Source of the DNA: Dryomyza anilis
Lineage: Eukaryota; Arthropoda; Insecta; Diptera; Dryomyzidae
Direction: 5' to 3'
Assembly: GCA_951804985.1 (NCBI GenBank)
Contig: OX638131.1
Coordinates: forward strand, 41,668,044-41,732,043
Length of the DNA stretch: 64,000 bases
Shown here one piece after another: positions 11,804-22,489 of the stretch (position 1 is its first letter; each line of letters starts with the position of its first letter). The translations under genes were made by a program, and so were the position numbers. The notes under the pieces are model-generated. The model was not told the origin of the DNA, made no database searches, and saw nothing but the letters and a program-made list of their open reading frames with translations.

Positions 11804-11818
11804 TGGGGGCTCGTCCGG
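11804..11818 (+). other. Primer binding site, tRNA-Pro type
   Basis: TGGGGGCTCGTCCGG begins two bases after the LTR. It corresponds to the classic proline-tRNA primer binding site known from murine-leukaemia-type retroviruses, with identity over the first 15 bases and divergence after. The 3' end of tRNA-Pro would prime minus-strand DNA synthesis here. Confidence 0.85.
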
Positions 11819-13033
11819 TCGCGAATAAGATATTTTCGTAAAAAAAAAGTCGTGTTGTCTATCGTTTCGCCAAAATTATTTAACGAACATTTTGAGTAGT
11901 GTCGTCGCAAAGTCAATTATTGTTCATCGACATTGAACTTTGTACAACGACGTCGGTCGCTCAAAACGCAGAGGACGAAGCACACTGACGAATACAAACG
12001 AAGCCTCGCTCGAACGTAGTAGATTGCAGAGTAACCGGAAATAGAAAGGCCGGAAGCAGATTGCAGCGAAGCCGGAAGAAGAACGATGGATGCAGAGAAG
12101 CAGAGTGCAGAAAACAGTGAAGCAGAGAAGTACAACGAAGAGAAGCAAAGAAACAGTGAAGCAGAGTAGTACAACGAAGAGAAGCAGAGAAACCGTGAAG
12201 CAGAGAAACAGTGAAGCAGAAAGCAAAACGAAGCAGAGAATCAGCGAAGCAGAGACGCAGAGAAGCAGTGAAGCAGAAAAACAGAAAACAGTAAGGCAGA
12301 CATGAAAAGAAACAAAAAACAGTGAAGAAATATGTAAAATTAGAAAAACAATATAAAAAGAAAGTAAAGAAAAATAAGACTATACTATAGTGAGGACAAA
12401 AAAAAAAAAAAAAAAAATAATAATAAATCGTGAAAGAAAATAAATTTTAACGAAATTAAAAACAATCAAATATAGAAATAAAAACATTGAAAGATAGTCA
12501 AAATAATAAACATTTCAAAAAAAAAAAAAAAAAACAGACAATAAAATAAACATTTCAAAATTTTTAAATAAAAAAAAAAAAAAACAACAACACAACAACA
12601 ACAAAATATCAAAACAATAGAAATAAAAATTTATAAATTATCAGAAGAAGCAGAGCAACGTTGGAAGAGCAGAAATCAACTCAAGGCACACGTGAAGTAG
12701 GATTATCATTGAAATTCCCGCACGAACAGCAAAGAAAGAACTTTTAAAGCGGTGAGAGCTTTCCAGTTTACTATTTTTTTCTTTTAACTTTATTAAATAC
12801 TAAAATTTGTAATAGAAATATTTTAAACATTTAATTATAATTTTGATTTAATTGATTACGATTTCTAAAAAAAAAATAATTTTTAAAAGATTTTTGTTGT
12901 TACTTTTATTTGAAATTATATTGATTATATTGTTATAAAATTATATTGATATTATATTGTTAATTGTTAAATTGTATTAACAACATTACACTAAATACAC
13001 TTAGATTTCGATCAGATTGAAGTAATTTTAAAA
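11819..13033 (+). other. Long purine- and A-rich leader of the gypsy element
   Basis: About 1.2 kb lie between the primer binding site and the gag start. Positions 12080-12300 are a degenerate run of short units around AGCAGAGAA and AGCAGTGAA. Positions 12390-12600 hold several A runs of 15-20. Small open frames on both strands here follow from the purine bias and are not believable genes. Such a leader would be packaged in the genomic RNA; other roles are unknown. Confidence 0.8.
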
Positions 13034-14389
13034 ATGGACAGAAATTCAATTTTATCTTTAGCAGTGGGTGGTTTGAGAAGGGAATTAAGTAAGGTGGGAT
13101 TGTCAACATTAGGGCTAAAACAGATACTGCAGGACAGACTCCTTGATTACTTCGGCCTATCAGGTGCTGATGATAATGAGTCTGAATACGATGACGCAGG
13201 TTCCATTGCCCATGAGGCTGCAATTCAACGATCCTCTTTTACGTTAAAAGACGTCAGAGATTCTCTCTCCACTTTTTCTGGTTCGGATAATATAGATGTG
13301 GGTAACTGGCTTCAAGAGTTTGAAGACAATGCTAACATTGTGCAATGGAATGAGTTGCAAATGTTCATATATGCTAAGCAGCTGTTAATAGGAGCTGCAA
13401 AGTTATATATTAGAAGTCAGACAAACATTAAAAACTGGTCTAGTTTGAAAGCTTCATTGACAAAGGAATTTGGCACACAACTTTCAACTCTTGAAGTTCA
13501 TCGTCTGTTACGTAATCGCAGAAAAATGCCACAGGAAAGTTATAGGGAATATTTATATAGTTTAATGGAGATCGGCAATTCTATAAAATTAGATGAGGAA
13601 AGTTTGATAGAATATTTCACAGATGGTATACCGGACTCTAAGTTTAACAAGAGTATTTTATACCAGGCTCGAACAATTGACGATTTAAAAGATAAAATTA
13701 AAACTTATGAAAAAGTTCGGTACGGTAACAAGTCACCAAACAAGTGGCATGTACCTGAAACAGAGGTTAAAAATTCTGAGTCTTCAAACTCAAGAAACCA
13801 ATATCATACGTTTCAAAACACACATCGGCCAGAAAATGACGATAGGCGATGTTTCAAGTGTGGAGATCGCAATCACATGGCCAGAGAATGCCCCAAGAAT
13901 GAATACAAATGTTTAAAATGTCGTGAAACAGGACATCGTTCATTCGAGTGCAAAGCACAAACGAAAAACCCTTTCAAGGAGGAAAATAGGAATGTTAATC
14001 TAGGAGTAGAAGATAGCGACCAGCTTATTCATACAAACAATAGAATTTTTGTTGATTTTAAAATAAAAAATATAACAGTGTCCGCTTTAATAGATACAGG
14101 AAGTGACATATCAATCTTAAGATATGACACATTTTTGAGATTAAATGATGTTAAGCTAAATTCAAAAACCAAAAACTTGACTGGTATAGGACAATTGGAA
14201 ATTACGACAGTGGGAAATTTTAAAGCACCAATTGAAGTAAATGATGTAGAAATGATAATTCATTTTCATGTTGCCAAAGAAAATGATATACTATATGCTG
14301 CTGTAATTGGTAATGATATTCTTACTCAGGTAGATATAAAAATTGATTCAAATGGAGTCAATTTCACGAAAAAGATGAAAGATATATAA
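13034..14389 (+). CDS. gag: Gag-protease polyprotein of the gypsy element (451 aa)
   Basis: The frame is intact. The N-terminal part is a gag structural region (capsid-like, Retrotrans_gag type, with SKFNKSILYQARTIDDL near residues 200-217). Two CCHC zinc knuckles follow: residues 273-286 (C-x2-C-x4-H-x4-C in CFKCGDRNHMAREC) and 293-306 (CLKCRETGHRSFEC), which bind the element RNA. An aspartic protease lies C-terminal, with the active-site motif LIDTGSD (Asp at residue 354), unlike elements that put protease at the start of pol. The start ATG follows an A-rich context and is the first in this frame. The frame ends TAA at 14387-14389 and overlaps pol, which is in the -1 frame. The protein forms virus-like particles and matures them. 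Confidence 0.93.
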   Translation: MDRNSILSLAVGGLRRELSKVGLSTLGLKQILQDRLLDYFGLSGADDNESEYDDAGSIAHEAAIQRSSFTLKDVRDSLSTFSGSDNIDVGNWLQEFEDNANIVQWNELQMFIYAKQLLIGAAKLYIRSQTNIKNWSSLKASLTKEFGTQLSTLEVHRLLRNRRKMPQESYREYLYSLMEIGNSIKLDEESLIEYFTDGIPDSKFNKSILYQARTIDDLKDKIKTYEKVRYGNKSPNKWHVPETEVKNSESSNSRNQYHTFQNTHRPENDDRRCFKCGDRNHMARECPKNEYKCLKCRETGHRSFECKAQTKNPFKEENRNVNLGVEDSDQLIHTNNRIFVDFKIKNITVSALIDTGSDISILRYDTFLRLNDVKLNSKTKNLTGIGQLEITTVGNFKAPIEVNDVEMIIHFHVAKENDILYAAVIGNDILTQVDIKIDSNGVNFTKKMKDI

Positions 14390-17070
14390 AAGAATTGAGG
14401 AATGAATATCGTGAAATATGTCTTTCTATAAATGCGGAGAAGAAATGCGGATATCAAGAAGTAGATTCATCACATTTACAGAATGAAGTTAGGGAACATG
14501 TTCACAATTTAGTTACGAAATATCATCCAGAAAAACCTAAAACAAGCCCAGTAGAAATGAAATTAATTTAATCAGACGAAATTCCTGTTTATCAGCGCCC
14601 AAGAAAATTATCACATGGCGATCAATGCGATGTAGAACAACAGGTAAAAGAGTGGTTAGAAGAAGGAATTATCCAACCAAGCTTTTCAGAGTATGCGTCA
14701 CCAGTAGTATTAGTATCTAAAAAGGATGGAACTAGAAGATTATGCTGTGATTTTCGAAAACTTAATCAAAAGATAGTTCGTGATAATTTTCCAATGTCTC
14801 TTATAGACGACGTTATGCAGAGATTACAAGCAGTTACACTATATACAACGCTTGATTTACGCAATGGATTTTTCCATGTGCCAGTTGAGTGGTCTTCCCG
14901 TAAGTTTACATCGTTTGTGACGCACAATGGTCAATATGAATTTCTTTTTGTCCCTTTTGGTATTTCAAATTCTCCTGCAGTTTTTTGTAGATACATATTT
15001 GGGATATTTCGTGAATTAATACAAGAGGGCACAATTGTAGTGTATATGGACGATATAATTATACCATCCAAAACGGAGTTAGATGGCATTCGAAAGTTAG
15101 AAAGAGTGTTATCAATAGCGGTAAAATTCGGTTTACAGATCAAGTGGAAGAAATGTCAATTTCTTCAGAAAAAAGTCACTTTCTTAGGATATATTGTCGA
15201 GAACTCTTCAATAAAACCATCCGAAGAAAAGACGAAAGCTGTTAAAGATTTTCCCATGCCCACAAACAAAAAATCGCTTCAACGATTTTTAGGTCTAACA
15301 TCATATTTCCGACGATTCGTACCAAATTATTCATTAATAGCGAAACCACTTACCGATTTACTTTCAAAGCAAACTATTTTCAAATTCGAGGACCAAGAAA
15401 TTATATCGTTTCAAGAGCTGAAATCAGCATTGGTAAGTGCACCAGTACTTCAACTATACAATCAATTGGCTCTAACCGAGATTCATACTGACGCTTGTAT
15501 GTACGGATACGGAGGAGTTCTACTGCAAAAGGATTCCGAAGATCAACAACTTCATCCTGTTCAATACATGAGTCGCAAAACATCAGCAACCGAACAAAAA
15601 TATCATTCCTATGAGCTAGAAGTGTTAGCAATAATAGAAGCGCTAAAAAAATGGCGAGTATATGTGTTAGGAAAGAAAATAAAAATCATAACAGATTGCA
15701 ATGCTTTTACAATGACGTTGAAAAAAGAAGATGTACCATTAAGAGTCTCAAGATGGGAAATGTACTTACAGGAATTCGATTACGTGGTAGAACATCGATC
15801 AGGAACTAAAATGAAACATGTGGATGCATTAAGTCGGTTTGCGTGTTTGATGTTAGAAGATTCATTAAACCACCGAATTAAAGAGGCACAACTATTAGAT
15901 GATTGGATTAAAGCAATACGAAAAATCTTGGATCGTGATAGTTATGACGATTATTTCTTAAAACACGATGTACTCTACAAGGATCCCATCAAGGAACTAG
16001 TGGTCATACCATCAGCGCTAGAAAAAGAAATAATTCAGATAGCTCATCGTCAGGGACACTTCGCAGTTAAAAAAACACAGGATTTAGTAGAAAAGACATT
16101 TTATATACCAAATTTAAAGTCAAAGGCGGTTGCAGTTGTCAAAAGTTGCATCGAATGCATAGTTTCAGAGGACAAAACCGGAAAGAAGGAAGGATTTCTA
16201 AATCCAATTGCCAAATTTGATAAGCCACTCGCAACATTTCACATAGATCACGTTGGTCCAATGGAACAAACTCGTAAGCAGCATAATCATATACTAGTAG
16301 TAGTTGATGCATTCTCTAAATTTGTATGGCTCTACCCGACGAAAAGTACAGGAACTATTGAAGTTATTGATAAATTAAAAAAACAGGCAACGATCTTTGG
16401 GAATCCTGAAAGAATAATATCTGATCGTGGTACAGTATTCACATCGAACGCATTCAAGGAATATTGTGATGAAGCCAATATACAACATTTACTAATAACT
16501 ACTGGAGTACCACGAGGAATTGGTCAAGTAGAAAGAATGCACAAGTTTTTAGTTCCTATGCTCACCAAACTGTGTGTAGAAAATCAGGGAAATTGGTACA
16601 AGCATACAGATAGAGAACAACAAACTATTAACAATACCGCTCCCCGAAGTACAAAAGTGTCACCATTTAAAATTTTAACAGGTCTAGAAATGCGTATTCC
16701 GGGACATGAAGACATTCGAGAACTTCTTGATGAAGCTGCTATAAAAGAATTAGATCAGAATAGAGATATTGTTAGGGAAGAGGCTCGCGAGAATATTTTA
16801 AAAATTCAATACGAAAATCGAAAGACTTTTAATAAGAAAAGAGTTCCTGAAACATATTACGATTTAGATGATTTGGTAGCTATAAAAAGAACGCAATTTG
16901 GTGCTGGATTAAAAATTAAGCCGAAATATTTAGGACCATATAGGATTGTTGAAAAACTTAACCATGGAAGGTATAAAGTAGAAAAAGTCGGGGAGGGCGA
17001 AGGCCCAAATAAAACAAATACAGTTGTGGATTATATGAAAAAATGGAACCCGTCATTCGAGGTCGAATGA
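14347..17070 (+). pseudogene. pol: Pol (reverse transcriptase, RNase H, integrase) broken by one stop codon
   Basis: The frame opens after TGA at 14344-14346 inside gag and runs to TAA at 14569-14571, within the region just before the reverse transcriptase. It then continues uninterrupted to 17068-17070, with an internal ATG at 14794. Motifs in order: first RT Asp in TLDLRNGF (codon 14854), FVPFGISNSPAVF, YMDD at 15043-15054, and RNase H EIHTDACMYGYGGVLLQ. The integrase zinc finger is HRQGHFAVKK plus CIEC near 16050-16160. Integrase catalytic Asp codons are at 16246 (HIDHVG) and 16423 (SDRGT), and Glu at 16531 (GQVERMH), giving a D,D35E pattern. A GPY/F module (KYLGPYRIVEKL) lies near the end. 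One stop is the only break seen. Confidence 0.92.
14368..14374 (+). promoter_or_regulatory. Candidate -1 ribosomal frameshift site
   Basis: G AAA AAG lies in the gag-pol overlap (14347-14389), aligned to gag codons AAA and AAG. Slippage by -1 here would enter the open pol frame. It deviates from a canonical XXXYYYZ heptamer at the first base. No downstream pseudoknot was tested. Confidence 0.45.
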
Positions 17071-17088
17071 TTTGTCAGGATGGCCGAA

Positions 17089-17334
17089 TGTAGGATAGGG
17101 GAGAAACGGACGGACGACACTTTACATATACACACTTTACGGTCGAAACAAAAATAACAGAATAGACGACGAAATAAAATATGAAAGACTTCAGAAAATA
17201 AAATAAAATAGTTCAGTTTGAAAAATACATTCCACAATAAAACACAATAAAAATTGTAAAATTATTATACCATTTAATAAAATATTATTAATTAAAATAA
17301 AATAAATTAATTATTAAAATATCACATAACCACA
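17089..17334 (+). repeat. 3' LTR of the gypsy element
   Basis: It begins TGTAGGATAGGGG and ends ATAACCACA, then TAAA of the target duplication. It starts 18 bases after the pol stop. The upstream sequence GTCAGGATGGCCGAA is not a polypurine run, so the plus-strand primer site is atypical. Confidence 0.96.
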
Positions 17335-17338
17335 TAAA

Positions 17339-18329
17339 TCCGCAATTAAAGCAACTTATTTTTACATATTGTGAAATAATATTACAATCTGAACAAAATA
17401 ATTATACAATTCAATTATAATATAATTAGATTTTACTCCTAATATTTATATGGTTGTTTCTAATTACGTTATAATTACATTGGATCATATTCAAACAAAT
17501 CTTTTCTATCCGTAATTAACTTACATTTTTCGATCATATTTTAAGTCAAATATAAGCTATGGGCCTGTTTTCGAGTTATAACAAAATATATCATAAAATA
17601 ATTGTAAAATCTATTAATTTTTTAGAAATCGTTTATACTATAAGAATAAATATTCTACTTTGTTTTCTATTATTTTTTTTTTTATCTTTTTACAACTTTA
17701 ATTTTATTAAATAATACAAACTTTTCTTTATTAAATTTTATAATTTATTTTTTAAAACGATAATTTAATATTAAAGAGAGATATAGGGAAAAGACAATGA
17801 TAAATACAAATAAAAAAGACAACTTTATTGAAGCATATTTCCATTGTCTTACTTTGTGGCACATCGTAAATCAATGTCAATCACGTTTCAGCCTTGAAAC
17901 ATGGAAATGCCATGTTAATACCATTGATTTCTGTTGCCATCGAAAAAAATAATGATTTGATGTTATTTTCTCTTTTGTTTTTGGTTTAATATATTTCCAT
18001 ATACATATGCCCTGAAGAATTCGTTTTTCTTATTTTTGGCTTCTGAAAATAGCAATTTTAGAAATATAATAAAATAATGACTATAAGAAAATATTTGTAT
18101 AAGCATAAAAGAAAACGAATTAAATTTTAAATCTAAACAATGAAATATGCATTACAAAGCTTAGATTACAATTAAAAATTTATAGAAAATAATTTTTAAA
18201 ATGTTTTAGAATTTATATTTGTAGGTTTTATATACAGCATTGAGTTTTAAATATTTATTAAAAGACCCTTGTTATTTCTTTCAATAATACCATATAAATC
18301 AAATACCATGTGCGGGTCAAAAATTAATA
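17339..18329. other. AT-rich spacer, nothing recognised
   Basis: No coding frames or repeats of the families described are seen. Confidence 0.5.
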
Positions 18330-19070
18330 TTTATACCCTACACCTATGAGGTACAGGGTATATTAACTTTGTGCATATATTGTAACGCCCCTTAGGAGGC
18401 GTGTCCGGTATGGAAAAGTATATATATTCTTGATCAGCATAACTACCCGAGTCCGTTTAGCCATGTCCGTCTGTCTGTCTGTCTGTCTGTCCGTCTTGCT
18501 GTCTTGCTGTCTTGCTGTCTTGCTGTCTTGCTGTCCGAATACAGAATAACTTGAGAAATACTGATCAGAATGCGATGAAATTTCGTCTCAATATATTTTA
18601 GCCAAAAGTAGGAACTGAGTTTGAAAATGAGCAAAATCGGTCAACGGACACGCCCACCTCCCATACAAGTCACTTTTATATAACTCTTTCGAAACTAATA
18701 TTTCGAAAAGTATTCAAGATATAGTTATAAAATTTAAAACGTATTGTTAGAATATACCTAAAAATATGTGGTCCAAAAATGGGCGTGATCCGCCCACTTT
18801 TTTTTTTCATTATATCCCGGGTTTTCATAGTAAAAATTTGATCCGTAAATTATTAAAATCAAATCTATGAAATATTAGCCTTTCAAAATTTTAAATATAG
18901 GCGTGGTCCGCCCAATTATATTTTTCAATTTTTTTTTTTAGTTTTTTATACTTTTTATAATTTTTTTTAATTTATGGGGATATAAGACGTAAATATCTGA
19001 TATATGAATAATATTCTGAGGTTCAGCATAATTAAAAATTTAAAATTAAGGTATACAATTAAATATTCCT
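18330..19070 (+). mobile_element. DINE-1/mini-me-like element, 3'-truncated (copy 1)
   Basis: It starts with the hairpin TATACCCTACACC ... GGTACAGGGTATA, then GTAACGCCCCTTAGGAGGCG, AGTATATATATTCTTGATCA, and a (GTCTGTC)n and CTTGCTGT microsatellite (18466-18535). The core has GGACACGCCCACCTCCCAT and GGGCGTGATCCGCCCA. Subterminal inverted repeats, a GTCY microsatellite and a 3' hairpin are the reported hallmarks of dipteran DINE-1/INE-1/mini-me (Helentron-related) elements. This copy ends near 19070, where family E begins, and lacks the GTCGGGCCCGAC 3' hairpin. The short open frame over the GTCT run is not a gene. Confidence 0.7.
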
Positions 19071-20702
19071 CATTATTTTTTATACTATAATTTTTTTATT
19101 AAAACAATAAGAAATCTATGAGAGACTAATTGTTTTACCCAAAAACATCACGAGAATAATAGCACTTTTCATTTTGTTGATTTGATGAGGGTTAGACTTG
19201 TCTCAATTCTATAAGTTGATGCTTAACAATACCGGTTATTTATACCAAATAATCACACAACTATTTTCATATAAATATTCATCGGTGTTAGTTATTATTA
19301 TTATTTTTATGGGAAACTATGTCTATAAATTTATATTACAATTTACTAAATGCCAACACGTAGAATAATATTTAACGTGATTTTGAATAAATATTTTTTC
19401 CGATTTAATGGCATTTTAATGGTGAGAATTTTTTTTATGGCAAAAATAGTAAAATTAAAAAAAAAAGAACGTCCCGTCCGTAAGAGTGGGTAAAATCAAT
19501 TTCACCTTAAATGGCAGAAGTCAGGAACGTGTAAAATGGAATCACCAAAAATAAAAGTGTGACAATCGTTTGTTTTTGAAAAATACAAATAATATATCCA
19601 GTATTTAAAAATGTAAATTCTGAGCACAATATCTTTAAAACTCACGCAGATATTAAAAGGAAACCAATACACAATTTTGAGGTTGAAAATTTAAAACCAA
19701 AAAATTAGTGGCGCCTGGTGTAAAATGGGACATGAGGAAATGTAGAAATTTGCAATTTGTTGACATGTTTTTGCCCTTAAAAAACAAATATCAAGTGCGT
19801 CTTTATATGGTATCAATTTATTCGCCATAATTATAATTATATTAATACCTTTTTATTGCATTTCGAAAACAAGTGAAAAAAAAATGTTTTTAAAAGTTTT
19901 TTGGGGTGCTGGTGTTTGCTATCATAAAGTGATCATTTTTATAGTATATAATTACGTTGGTATGTTTTAAACGATCGAGCAAATTGCCTTCGGATAAACG
20001 TCCAATCGTGAAAATTTCTATTCAAAATTACAAACGGGTTTTGCAAATAATTTAAAATTGTTTAAATGGTGCTTAGTTATGTTCAAATTGTGATATTGGC
20101 GTAAAGTAGAAAACATTTTCTGGGGTAAAGTGGGTAACGTAATTTAAGCAATGTTGTAATTTGAATGATATTATAATTTTATATTAATTATTTAATTGGT
20201 TTAACCAAGAAAAAAGCTTCAATCGTGGCTACAAACCAATGAAAACCAATGAAAACCAATGACTTCACTTGAGATAAGATCGGAATTGCAGAAGAAAGCC
20301 GAGAGGCGATCCTTTAACAAAAGCAAAAAGAATACATCGGTAATTATACTTCAACTTCATCAGAATAAAAAGAATTTTGTACAATTTTCATCTATAAAAG
20401 CCAAAGAAATTAAATTTCAATAATTCAATGAACTGCAATATCTGCAAACGGCTGTTTTGAAAAATCACTCAAAAATAATTTAAAAGGCATGTTCATAGAT
20501 AGATCATGATCCCGTCTAAGGATAGACCCTTAAAAAAATTTAAAAAGCTTTGTATGTAGATTCAAATTATGCAAAATAAACATTTATTACAATAAAAAAA
20601 TGTTTTCTATATATTAAAATTAGAAAACAAAAAATTTTAACTTTGCCTTATACAGCGAAATCTAAATTGTCAATTTTTATTTTTAGTTTCTTAAAAACAT
20701 AG

Positions 20703-21018
20703 AGCGTCGGCAGCTCGTCTAGTTAGTGCGTTGGACTACGAGCGAAAAGTCGCTGTTGCGTTCGACTACGAGCCGAACGGTCCCCGGTTCGATCCCCAAA
20801 AACTGTCAACATATTTTTCATAGAAACATTTTTCTATGCGACGCTACCTCTCGGCCATCAATCGCAAACCTTCGAGAGTAAAACATTGCATCTGAAAAGC
20901 TCTCACCCACCGTTTAGATTCGGCATTAAACTGTAGGGCTCACCATTTTGAGTACAAATATAACAGGCACAGCTCGAATGGTGAGAGAGCTCGGCCTATA
21001 TTCTACAAAGGACTGTAG
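20703..21018 (+). mobile_element. tRNA-derived SINE, full-length, nested in family E
   Basis: A-box-like CAGCTCGTCTAGTTAGTGCG and B box GGTTCGATCCC head a body of about 240 bp that ends in GGACTGTAG. The GACTACGAGC anticodon-arm segment is duplicated as in the copy at 10979. It sits at the same place within family E as the copy at 58452-58767, so it inserted before E was copied. Confidence 0.82.
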
Positions 21019-21364
21019 ATTCAACTTATTATTTTTGTAACTTAAAAACATTGCCAATCAAACAAAATATATTCAGTGCATTAAAAGATACAGAGTTTTG
21101 GCCTATGTGAGACCTTCTTTTAGGCAATATTTTACTCTTTTAGGTTTTCCATTGACCGTATAACAGTTCAACGAAAGCTAATTGCCCGAAGCTGTTTGCA
21201 TTCCCAAAAAGGGGGCAAAAACCGATTATAATCTAACATTTTTATTAGAAACCAAAAGATGACATTTTTAGTCGTCCGGGACCTCCAAGAGTTATTTCCA
21301 TTATCAATTTGTGCACAAATTAGTTTGATTCGTCTGGTACGTTTGCTATTGACAGCTATTGACT

Positions 21365-21480
21365 GACTCTCACTGGGATCGAACCTTGATCCTTTCGGCT
21401 CGTAGTCCAACGCAACAGCGTCTTTTAGCTCGTAGTCCAACGGACAAACCCATTGAGATACCGATACTACAAATGGCATC
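21365..21480 (-). mobile_element. Second, divergent tRNA-like SINE head in family E
   Basis: On the minus strand, an A-box-like GGTATCTCAATGGGTTTGTC, a duplicated GTTGGACTACGAGC and the B-box-like GGTTCGATCCC are in order. The counterpart is at 58001-58100. It faces the SINE at 20703. Confidence 0.65.
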
Positions 21481-21947
21481 ATTATTCTTCTTAAAAAAAA
21501 CTGTTATAAATGTACGTATTCACAATTTTTGAGACATGAATTGATCGTTTTTTGGAGGTTGAACTACTCCAAATGGTACCATTATCCTTTTTTATGGTTT
21601 CTAGACCACTCCAAAGGGTTCTATTAAGCTTCAACTGGATTCGACTATCGATTTCCGCAAAAAGAAGACTCATTATTGACCATATTATGTCATACGTCAA
21701 ATGGCTTACAGACAAAACCCCATTCGGGCAAATGGCTTTCGGATAAACGTCCAATCATGGAACGGCCAAATGGCCTAGCGGCAAATGGATTTCGTATAAG
21801 GCTGTAAGGCACAACGACTTAATACAAAAAAGTGGAAGAATGGTTATTGGGATAGTCGCTAGTAGAAATTTACATTAATTCCCAACGGCGCACAGTGTCC
21901 CATTTTCACTTTTAGCTTGCCAAAACCTAAAAAATCATTTTTATACC

Positions 21948-22130
21948 CTACACTAAGAGTGAAAGGGTATATTCAGTTTGGTACGCCGTTTGTAACACCC
22001 AGAAGAAAGCATCTCCGGTATGGAAAAGTATATATATTCTTGATCAGCATGACCTCCTGAGTCGATTTAGCGATGTCCGTCTGTCCGTCTGTCTGTCTGT
22101 CCGTCCTGTCTGTCTGTCCTTCCTACCACG
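21948..22130 (+). mobile_element. DINE-1/mini-me-like element, 5' fragment of a second subfamily
   Basis: It starts TATACCCTACACTAAGAGTG and contains GTAACACCCAGAAGAAAGCA, AGTATATATATTCTTGATCA and a GTCY run at 22077-22113. The start matches the miniature at 61446-61600 rather than copies 1-5. The rest of the core is absent. Confidence 0.7.
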
Positions 22131-22178
22131 AAGGGTTTCATTTTTCATTTTTTAGAGGTTCATTTTTGACTATATAAC

Positions 22179-22391
22179 GTAAAACACCATAATTTCACCC
22201 TAGTACTCAATTCCGCTCTATTTAGTTTAAAGCTTAGAAAAAGAAAGAAAGCAGGAGATCTTAAAGTGAAAATTTAATTTTAATGAAAAAAAAAGAAGTC
22301 GTGATTCTTGGATATTCAAATATAAAATTTTTGTAAGAATTTAAATAAATATAGCGAAATTCTGTACTAGGGCGGAATTATGGTGTTTTAC
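22179..22391. mobile_element. Small MITE with about 38-bp terminal inverted repeats
   Basis: 22179-22217 begins GTAAAACACCATAATTTC and is mirrored by 22354-22391, which ends GGAATTATGGTGTTTTAC, with a few mismatches. The 213-bp unit has no coding capacity. The target duplication is not clear. Confidence 0.7.
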
Positions 22392-22489
22392 CTTACTGAA
22401 CAACAGAAAAGTTTAACATTATGTGAAATTTATTATTATCCTAATCAAAATTGGGCTAAAATACATTTTTTTATGTTGTGGTTTTGTTT

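Larger units (their letters stand above)
11552..17338 (+). mobile_element. Nearly complete young Ty3/gypsy LTR retrotransposon with TAAA target duplication
   Basis: Two 246-bp LTRs (11556-11801 and 17089-17334) bound the element, which is 5779 bp long. Both LTRs start TG and end CA, and the element is flanked by the 4-bp direct repeat TAAA (11552-11555 and 17335-17338). The LTRs differ at only two positions by my reading, which points to a recent insertion. Inside are a proline-type primer binding site, a long A-rich leader, a gag-protease frame, and pol in the -1 frame with reverse transcriptase, RNase H and integrase. There is no envelope frame: pol ends 18 bases before the 3' LTR. One in-frame stop breaks pol, so this copy could not act alone. 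The strain of gypsy element is not named because I cannot compare databases. Confidence 0.97.
19072..21945 (+). mobile_element. Family E repeat, long copy carrying SINEs
   Basis: Both ends and much of the interior match 57495-59295 in inverse orientation: TTTTACCCAAAAACATCACG near 19130 and GTGTCCCATTTTCACTTTTA near 21895 are shared. Relative to that copy this one has about 900 extra bases (roughly 19230-20120). The fragment at 63585-64000 shares some of the DNA near 20090 (CTGGGGTAAAGTGGG), so the shorter copy is deleted there. Two tRNA-like segments lie inside. No transposase is recognised, and short frames shared by both copies (around 21550-21745) look like no known protein. The class is unknown. 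Confidence 0.75.

Noticed and set aside
12090..12305. Small frames in the retrotransposon leader on both strands
   Set aside because: They follow from the AGCAGAGAA-type repeats and purine bias and lie between the primer site and gag.
18443..18634. Open frames across GTCT repeats in DINE-like copies (also 30090-30329, 36944-37153, 46280-46513)
   Set aside because: They arise from the microsatellite and recur only because the element is repeated.
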